A DNA stretch of 64,000 bases, taken from NCBI GenBank assembly GCA_011033025.1, contig WFMF01000106.1, forward strand, positions 186,001 through 250,000, read 5' to 3'. Origin of the DNA: Beroe forskalii. Taxonomy: Eukaryota > Ctenophora > Nuda > Beroida > Beroidae. The translations under genes and the position numbers were made by a program. Below the pieces are notes generated by a model, which had not been told where the DNA came from, ran no database searches, and saw only the letters and a list, made by a program, of their open reading frames with translations. Shown one piece after another: positions 11,542 to 21,900 of the stretch. Positions within the stretch are counted from its first letter, which is position 1. Each line of letters starts with the position of its first letter.

Positions 11542-12894
11542 GTCCCTAAACTTTCCCAATTGAGCAATTGTCAGATAACAGACAACTTTCGAAATTCGAT
11601 TCGATAAAAAGAAAACATCATTCACGATTCGACACACGAAAGTGATTTCTCTTAGCAAAATGAAAAACTCATAAATCTGGACAACGTACTTGGTATGGAC
11701 TATCTGTCAGGTAACAGACAACCACAAGATTCTTAAAAATTGATCACTTTCGATAATAAAATATTAGATGCAGCAATCGAAATACAGAGTTAGAATATGA
11801 TGATAAAGCTGAAATCTGAATATCTATAAAGCAGCATTTCATACTTTCATATTTTCTTTCAGCCTTTAAGAGTATGAGGAACTCAAATCAAGAAAATTTA
11901 ACCAATTTGCGAAAACCAGTTTGTGTGCCCGTTAATAAATAACAAATAAGCATGCATTTCTCACCAAACTTTGTTAATGAAGCATCTGAATAGCAAATAT
12001 AGGAATCAAACTGATATGCAAAAATTTTGTCAAAAACTTTAAATTTAATTCTCATCCACCGAAACTCCAGAATGAGTTTAGGTATGTCATCCAATTCCAA
12101 ATAAATAAAGACATAAGGAAATTATCAGTTGAGCGAACAAAAAACGTATGATACTCACAGACAATACTAATTTATTTCTTCAGCCGGAGAAGGAAACCGT
12201 TTACATTTTACGTAATCATTTGTCGGCTAATCTCAACTCCCTCCCGCCCCTCGCAATCAATTTTACAGTAGCTGTATCAATAATGTAATGATAATAATAA
12301 CATGTAACCGTTAACGTAATCATTTGAAAAAACCCTCCCTCACTCGAGCTGATTGCGTAATATGTGAACAATCCCTTACACACAGTCTCTAAGGGATCGT
12401 TCACATATTACGTAATCACCTAGAGGGGGGAGGGGTTTCCGAAAGATTACGTTACATGTTATTGTAACGAATACAACTACTGTAAACTTGATTACGAGGG
12501 GGAGGGGGGTTGAAATCGGCCAAAAATTGATTACGTAATATGTCAACGATCCCTAACTGTAGTCACTACGTATCGAGATAACAGTTCTAAGTTAGCATTC
12601 GACTCATTGGTTTTCAGGTTCACTGCAGTTCTCGGGGGTAGCACCCCGGTAGAAACTATCGCTAGGTAACATGGAAGTCCGTATCCAGGGGGTTCGCGTC
12701 GTCTCCAAGATGTCGGCGTGCCGGTCCTTCCGGTGTTTATTGAGCGTACTCGCGTACGAAAACGGCTTGTGACAGATCTAGGGGAAATGGGAGCTGTTAC
12801 TTATCTCGTCTATTGATTTATAGTAGTGAGCAAACCCAAGCAAGGATTAGGGTCGATAATTTTCTATACTGTTAGCGACATAACTGTTAGATTG

Positions 12895-12900
12895 TTTATT
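12895..12900 (-). promoter_or_regulatory. Poly(A) signal AATAAA of the PWWP-IBD-zinc finger gene
   Basis: AATAAA on the minus strand lies about 29 bases after the stop codon at 12929. It is at the end of the duplicated repeat, and the sister copy at 2570-2581 carries nearly the same bases without a gene attached. Confidence 0.55.
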
Positions 12901-12928
12901 AAAGAAATTTTACACGAAACTGTGATTT

Positions 12929-15900
12929 TCAGGCCTTATTAACCTCGCAAATGTAAGCCTTGACTTTGGAGTGAGTTCGCGTGTGTCTTTTCAAAGTATT
13001 CTTCTCACGGAACTTCCGGTGACACTCGCTGCACTCGAAATTCTTTTCGCCTAGTGAAAGTGATGATAATACAACGTACTGAGAACCGGGCATTAAAAAT
13101 GATTGAAGGAATTTAATCGTAAAACTGTGAAAGAAAGCTGATCGGGAATGGAAAAAAGAGGATTATTTCAAGGTGACATAAAGTCACACTTTAATAAACA
13201 ACAGGCATTTAATTCAATGAGTGAAAAGTCTAACAACCAATCCCTTAAACTCCTTCCTCCTCCCACCTACCCGTGTGAATAAGAGTGTGGTTATTGCACT
13301 GCTGCTGGGTCAGGAAGGTCTTGTCACACCCCTCAAAGGTACACTTGTACGGTTTGATCTTGTAGTGCGACCTGAGGTGGACCTCCAGCTGTTGGATGGT
13401 TATGAAGACCTTGGAGCAGTCCGGGCACTGGAGTTGGACCTGCTTGTGAACTGACTGCTGGTGGTACCAACGCTTTACTTGCGTTGCGAACTGCGGGAGT
13501 GCGGGGTTCACATTGATTTTATAATCAGTTACCAAAAACATTTTATTTCGTACAGAAAATTGCAGTAACGTTATAAGTTTAAAAGCTTTTAAGTTCCCTA
13601 ATCCCTAAATTTTTTAATTTATCAATTGTAAAGTATAGCAATAAATCTACGGCAAAAACTGACTATCGCCTCACAGCAAGCAACTTATCAAAACGAGCAG
13701 TCTATGTTAACTCACGACGGCATTGCAGTTAGGTATTTTACAGGTGAAAAATTCAGCTCGTTTCTCTTTCTCCTTTTTCTTTGTCTCCTCCGGAACGACC
13801 CGTCTCCGTTTCCCTTTGTTGTGTTTGGGTTTATCAGAGTCGTCTGGGATTTCACCGGATACATTCTTCAATAGCTGCTCTTGCAGTGTGGGAGTACGTG
13901 AACATGCGTTTAGTAATCATCACCCGAGACTGTCACCAGGGGATTTGTGAAATGGAAGAATGATAGTATGTAAAATGAAAGAATATCATAGAATATATCA
14001 GTGGTATATCAGTGGTATACTGGTATATATAAGGAAAATATCAGTTATTGCAAACAATGAATGATACGAGTTTGAAATTATCATAGAGTGTGAAAAGCAA
14101 ACCACTCAGCGAATATTAATTTATATTAATCTTTGATATCGTAATGTATCCGGAAAAGTGATATTTGAACCCATAAAACATTTCTTAAATCTAAAATTCT
14201 CAAATTTATGAACTTCAATCAACAGCTCCTTTTACTTGATATTACCTTGCAGAGAAGGAGACTCCGATTGGATCTTATCCTGGGCCATAACGCGGCCCAA
14301 GTGTGCAGCGTGATCCAACCACCTGCTCTCCCAAATAGAGCTGATCGGAACATCCTCCGACTCCAGAGGCTCCTGTGACCTCACGAGGTCACGTGATGTG
14401 CTTTCGAGATCACGTGATGCGCTATCCATGTCACGTGACATTGAGTTCAGATCACGTGGGTAGTCCTCCTTATCGTAATCAGTGGATCCTAATAGAGACG
14501 TAACGGAGGGTTGCTTGTCAAGATCGTGGTACAGTTCAACCGTGCAGTTGTCCGTGTTGAGATGGTCACCCACGTGACCAGATGCGTGATGCAATGCGTC
14601 GTCTGGCAACGCGCCATGTAACGCGTTACCTGGCAACGCGTGACTCATTATCACGTGACTGGTGCTCTTGAGACTTGTTAAAAAGCCGCTGCACTCGCTC
14701 AACTCCTCTAAAAGCGTCGTAGAACGCGGAAAGTGTTGTGTCACACACGATTCACCTTCAAAGTCCTTGTTTTTACTCCCACATGATTCAGGGTCAGATT
14801 GTGCCGATATTTCAGCAGATACTTGTTGGGCTGATAGCTGACTGCTGACGATTTCCTGATTCTCAGCCTGATCGTCAAGATTCCCCATGAGATTCTGAGG
14901 AGACTTCACTGATTGGAAGAAGTTCACCAGAGAGGGCCCGGGAGTGGGCGTGTAGTGTTCTGACTTGGAGTAGTTAAACGTGCCGTCATCGCTACAGAGC
15001 TCCTGATTGGAGGAGGAAGAGTCACGTGTGTCGCCAGGGAAGTGCTGATTGGTCAATTCCACCATGTCACGTGATGAAAGTGTGGCGCGTTGGTTGGCAG
15101 TGAGAGGGGCCAATCATCAGTCGACAGGATCAGTTCATAGTATCTCTGTTATCTTATCATGAGGATCATCGCTAGGGAGTTAAGGTGTCATAGTTAGAAT
15201 GAAAATGTTAAATGGTACATGTTACCCAACAATAAGTCACTCAAAAATAGAAAATAAATTAGATACTCAGATCAATTTAAAAAATAGGTGCAGTTAATGA
15301 AGCATCAAAATCCGTGCGCGATTAATAGGTGAATTGCACGGTCCAAGTTTGCACGGAAGTGCTGCAACAGGAACATAAACAGATGAACCAGACAAATTCA
15401 CTGATTTTAGCAGATTTCGCAGCTGATCTAGAAGAAAACGAGTTAGTATTATCTTGAAATATAATATCAGTATCAGAAAATGCTGATAAATTAATCATCA
15501 CATAGCGAGTATGACTGACAGTCACCGAATAATTAACTGAATTTAAATAAGTTAATATAATTTCAAATAAAATATTATCAAACGACAGAAATATTAAAAT
15601 ATTTTGTTGAGATGAACTTGGCGAATCGACAAAAATTGATAACAACGACAACAAAATATAAATTTATAAACTCAAATTCAATTAAATAATCTGATTTTGT
15701 TCTCTTCATACCCACTTCGTCTGTCACACAATTTTCAATTATTAACGCCCCGTTTTCGATAACAGCATTGTTTTTCAATTATGCCCGATTTTAGACAAGA
15801 TATTAGCTGATCGGTCCCTAATTTCGGGTAATTTGTCCAAGGTAGACACAAGAGTTAGCGAAGATACGAGATTATCGATGCAATCTGTGCTGGAAATGTC

Positions 15901-18900
15901 CATTTTCTCTAATGTCATTTAGGATGAGATGTGCGACATTCTCGTTCAGATGGGATTTCCGCAGCGAATACCTGAGGTATAGTAGGAAAATTTAAAAAAT
16001 CTTCAGAGGAAATGATTTATGCAGTATGAGCTTCAACCATTTTCTTCGAAAATGAAAATAGATAGATAGAAAATACACAAGATTTATTTTCTGAATTCTT
16101 GTCTTAATGTCTTAATTAAGAGGCAGAATATGTGGAATTGCTTGATCGCAGATCAAATGTTTTCAACCATCTCATTTCCTAACCTAAGACAATGATCAAG
16201 GTCAGCTATAGCAGCATTCCGCTTCCTTACTGAACCCCTAGTCGACCATTTCTTGGAGCTAGTGGGCGATGATGGGGCAGATGACACGGCAGATGACGCG
16301 GTAGAAGACGCGGCAGAGGATACTGAGGGTGTGGGTGATGGGGAGTCTGTCCGTTCTATCGTTACACTCTCCGACTGAGTCCGGCGTTTCTTCCGGAGAG
16401 GTCCTTCACACGACTCCGAGCTGGGAAGGGAAAATGTTTAATAAAATATCAAGTTTAAGAAAATATCCAGTTTTCTGATGTTCCAGTTTCTGAGTTTCAG
16501 GAGGGGAGTTTTCTTTAAAACGAGGTTTGGCATTTTAAGGAGAACGTAACAGTTCTAATTTGAGAAATCGACATTTCATAATTTATACCAGTGTTCAAAT
16601 AACCGAATAACATACACCTTGTGACTGTTTCTGAGTTGATTCGTTTCCTCAGCGATAACTTTAATTTGCTCGTACTTTCGCTCCCTTCACGCCTCTTCTT
16701 CATACCATTCACCAATCTTATGGGAGCTTTCCCTCCGGCAGCTATACTATTCTTCCCTGATTTAGCTGACCTGCTAGAAGCACGGTCCTTAGTATTTCCC
16801 ACTGGTTTGTTAACTGCCCTAGAGTCTGTGTGTTTGGAAATTAGCGGTTTGTTTACTGTGTCTGAGTTTTTGTGATTGTTTATCTCTACACCTCCGCTAG
16901 ACGTAGAATCCTTGTCTTCAGACTGATCTGAAACAAGGGCCGGAACGTTCATAGTAACTTCAATCTCACTATCCCGACTACTTTCATCATCGGGACCCAG
17001 AGACAAGATCTTAGGATCACCCTCACCCCGTCCGCTGCGCAAAGAGAGCATGCTGAGGTCTTCCTCAGTACCCCCAATGCTCTGAGATGTCGTGGCGGTT
17101 TCTTTAGAGCTACACGGATCCCGTGCAGACCTGGTCAACAACAGATCCCTCAGAGCATTTCCAGAATCAGTATTCTGAACAGCAGAGGATGACTCTCCAA
17201 TACTTTCTGGTGCTGTTGCTTCCGTACTCATTTGCAGCGTCTCATCGTTATCAGGATCTCTACCGGCTTTCAAACGCTCCAGTTTCATTTCTGAAACGAG
17301 AGAAAAGTGTTGCAGATAAGTTTGTGGTCATTTCAAACACAAGGAAATATCTTGGATTGTGATTTACTGATATAAAAACCGTGTACAGCTAACAGTTGCG
17401 CACTGTTCCAGTGCACCACTATGAAATAGGTTTGCTTCTTTCAATCTCTCGTAGGTTCATAATAAACTATTACGAACGGCAAAACAGTACAGGGTTTTAA
17501 GATACTGTAAAGCCATTAATTTTCGCGAGGCATTAATTTTCGCGAATTTATTTGGAAAAGAAAATCCGCGAAAATATCAGACGTGAAGTTAATTTTCAAT
17601 TTTGGAGATAAATTTATATATCTGCGTTTTTCGAGTCCAATTCATTGGCCGTTATTCCCTTTTAAGTATTCGATAGATTGGTTTGTCATCAAGGCATTAT
17701 TTTTCAACCCAAAGTGTCTCATTAGAAACATTAAGCCCTCAACTAAGATCTCAGTATCGTTTACGAATGACATGCTGTAATGTCTGACAGACACACTTAC
17801 TTAAGTAAACATAGACGAACAAGACACCTCATTAAACCGGGCTTTTGCCTTTATACAATCACCGGCTATCAAGGTTTACAGCAATTAGCCAAAATGTTAA
17901 ATGACCACGTAAAAGCACTGGTTTATCTTCAAGGGATATTGAAATGCGTGAAAATTAAAACCGTGAAATTAGTCTGATTTTAAAGAAACGCGAAAAATAG
18001 CACCCGCGAAAATATGTGGCTTTACAGTATACTATCTAAACATGAAGGTGTGTAACTTGTGGTTGTACCTTTAAACAGTTACCACATAGAGATACGTTAC
18101 TGTGAACACGTCATCATGTGATATCTCAACTAGGTGTCTTCATCGTTCTCCCATTAATTGATATTCTCCCATTATTTGATATTCTCCCATTGATTGAAAT
18201 TCAGATTCAATCTCACTCCGTCAATTTCTTATACACTGGTACCATGTTTATTGTTATTATTAATAAGTTATTGTGCCCCTATTTTAACTTTTTAACAACA
18301 AATAAGAAACACTTGTATAATAGATAAAGAGCTTTTTTACTACAACTAAACGGGGGATGGATCTACAAGAGATCCAGACAGAAACCTCAGCACGGGATCT
18401 CCCACTGCAGGTGGTCACTGGTCCCAGTCGCCTGGGCTACTCTGGATGCGAATGAGTCTCATACCCCAGTGATAACTTGATAAAGCTTTTGAGATTTGTA
18501 CATTGTTTTTCCTGGACAAACAGCTGTTTCTCAGCAAGGCTTTAACTGTTACTCTGTTAGTAAAATCAGAACTAAATGCTATTCATCCATGGTGATGCCA
18601 TAATTGGACTCTTGAATTAAGCATATTTTGAAGTTTTGTGCTAGAAGTTATGGAATATTGTAACAATAAATAAGCGGTTCAAAGAAGGGGACCAATCACA
18701 GTGAGACACGCTGCCAGTGCAGTTGTAGGGACCAATCAGAGAACGGGAAACAAGGTAACTGGACCTGAGGACCAATCAAAGTGAAGCACTTTCCAATAGC
18801 CAATCAACAACTAAAACATAAAATCCTTAGTGTTTGCAAATGACAATGCAATGCCCGTTTCAAGGCGTGGAAGCCTTGATTCAAAAGTTGAAGCCTTTTT

Positions 18901-21900
18901 CATCTTTTCATTGTGCAAAATGTATAGTAAACTTAAATGTTGTACCTTGAAAGTTCTATATTCTATGCTATATACAATAACCGGCCATTAGGTTGCCACA
19001 TTGTTAAACCCTTTGAATGCGCGGGCATATATCAGAACAGCAACGCCACGAGGGCGCCACGGTAACGCCACGGTGACGCCACGGCGCTGGTAAACAGTAA
19101 TGTTCGTACTTTTATTTTGCATTTGATATTGTTGGTGGTCCTCATACGAACTCATTGCTTTTTTTCGTAGTACTGGACCATTAGAAAGAAGATATATTTT
19201 AATTTCACTGTGCATTTTTGAAACGTCTAACTTTAACTCGAAAGGGTGCTAAATTAATATTTTCTGATTCATGAAAATTCAGGGGAATGTTTAAGATTGT
19301 GGCCATCGTTGCAACTTTGGGTATCATTGGCTGCTCTGAAGTGTTTTCAGGTAGGTAAAATTCAACTTAACAACAATTTTCATTTATAATCTTCAGCTTT
19401 TCAACACACAAATCAACACCTACTATTCATCATCTTGGTTTTAAAGATAACTAATTGAAACGTCTGACATAACTGATTTTAAAGATTACGGCTGACAGTA
19501 ACTGATGATTTTGATCATAGTTGATAATCATCCCTTCACAGACTTGCCCCTTATGCAGTAGATAACAATAAACTACTTGCTCCCTATCCAGGTTCTGACT
19601 GCCCGGACAAACTATGGGCTCTAGCTCACATGACAAACAGCAAGGAGGCAGTGGACTACGCCCTGAAGGCCGGGGCTAATGGTCTGGAAATGTACCTGAC
19701 AGTGGACAAGGACGGCTCGTCCTTCTCACTCTACCACAGCTGGTTTTGCGACTGCCGGTGTACTTCCGCTGAAATGTGCAAGTTTGAGCCATGTAGCAAG
19801 ACCCGGTCAGTCACAGAAGTGCTGGAGTACTTCATGCAACATCCGCTAAGGTCCCAGGTAGCAATGATTTACATAGACTCTAAGTTGAAGAAGGTGGAGG
19901 GGGAGAAGAAGGAAACAGCAGCACAAAACATACTGGACATGCTTAGCACTGAGTTACTGGACAAGGGGTACAAGGGGAACATAATGCTGGGAGGAGCTGA
20001 TGAGGCTTACTTGACGGCTGTAGCAGAGCATGCACGCTCCAACAAGTACCAGGATCACATCTCCATCGGCTACGATTGGCACACTAAGTTCACACAGGGT
20101 CTGCAGTCCCTCGCACGCATCGACTACCCGCATAAAATAGCCTCGGCAGGACACAACCGATGTGTGAAGTGGTTTGTGGGATATAGTAAGGAAGCAACCC
20201 TGGGACGGGTCAACAAAGCACGAGGTGTCCTGAGTGACATGATCATCTGGACGCTGGATAAAGAGAAGGAGTTCAGGAAGTACTATGCGGCTGGAGCAAG
20301 AGGGATCATATCCAACAACATTGCGGATTTAGTGAGCTGGGCACAGAAGAACAACATCGAGCTGTACAGGCCAGAGGACAAACTGTGCACTGTGGAGCGT
20401 GGCTCGGAGGCCCTGGTGACAGATCTGGGGGACTGTGCGTGTGAGAGGAAGAGGGGAGGGTGTAGAATAGATGAGGAAGTGGAGATAGCGGGGACAGCCT
20501 GTCATTGCAACAAGTACTGGTTCAACTGTACTGGGAATGTGGTGGCGTGTTCAGACATCAACTCTAGCTACTGTCTGCAGCCTGGGCTGTCTAAGGGGAA
20601 CTGTCTGCAGGGCCAAGGGGACTGCGGTGGTTATTAGGCAGCAAGTGTGAGGGAATTATTAGGACTTGTTTTGCTGGAGTTATTAAAATGGAGAAAACCC
20701 TATTTTGATAAATGTTATTTTAAAGGGGTAGTACACTCTAGAAAAAGTACTACTTTTTATGTTCTAATTTATCTACCATTACTGCAAACATATGTTTAGT
20801 GAAATCCCTGTGTTTCTAAGTTACTCTGATCGCGAGAAATCGCACCTTTATGTTATGGCGCGATAACGTCACGTGGGCACATCACCGCAATAAACGCTAT
20901 CAGATACGCTATGTGAAAGGTAATAAATGTGTTTTTCCTGCCGGAAGTTTTGTGTATTTTGGATTGCTTTTTGTTTTTCATTATTGATATTTAACTTTCT
21001 CTCGGCCCATGTAATGTAGGTACTTATTTAGACAAGCAATAGAGAGGTAACACGATTCAGGGTGGAAAAAAGGCACGTGAATATATGTCACAACTCACAA
21101 TAATGAATCATATTATGTATTTTACATCCTGTATTGCTCGTATGATCATGATTCATGTTAATTTTTAAATAAAATATATCTGTGGACACAGTGAATGTGT
21201 AAATGTAGATCACAGGAATGATATTAAAATACCACTCACGCTTAGTAATTCAGCTTTCACAACACCCACAAATGTATCTGACAGTAATTTAAGTTAATAC
21301 AAAACACCACAACACAACTATGAACAAACTGTGATAAGGACCGATAAGGTATTGTTGTAAGTAAGCAGGTATAATAGTATAATGATTTCGGGAAGCTGTG
21401 ACGGTTACTCCCTTTCAAGCTGCTCAGAAGGAGATAAACCCTACAACTTTACAAGATTCAAATGGCTCAAATATTTGAGCAGGAAGTGAGTTTGAAGACA
21501 GGACAATGGACATTCTTAACTTCAAAAAGCAAGAAAAACGGCAGTAACTACTGGTTGCAACGACAATATTGTTAAATTCTAGTCTCAACCAAGGGCAAGA
21601 CAACAGGATATGAGTGATCAAGCTGCTGACAAAGAGCCAACCTCGGTTGATCAGTTGGATATGAACGTTAACACGACAGTTCAGAGAATGAGGTGACTAT
21701 AACACTGGTGTAAGAAACAGTAAAGATGATCTTCCGACGATCTTCCACAGACTTGAAGATTGCTACTGTTGTCGTGCCAGTGATTCTTTCCACAGTTTCA
21801 TGGGTAAGAATCCTATAACAGAGACTAAGCTTTATTTAGATGTGGTAGAAAATCAGGGCAATTTGATAGTACTACGATTCTTACAGTAAAGGTAGTAGCA

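Larger units (their letters stand above)
10657..12900. repeat. Duplicated segment, copy 2 (carries a 420 bp insertion)
   Basis: Sister of 783-2581 in the same orientation, with very few differences outside the insertion at 11122-11541. Its right end falls on the poly(A) signal of the PWWP gene, so this repeat abuts, or supplies, that gene's 3' untranslated end. Shared landmarks include AACGCGCGCAAATCCAAGC, the 210-base identical stretch, and the head-to-head TTACGTAAT units (12190-12553 here). Confidence 0.85.

Noticed and set aside
13221-13454. Plus-strand frame over the zinc-finger exon
   Set aside because: Shadow of the C2H2 coding exon on the minus strand.
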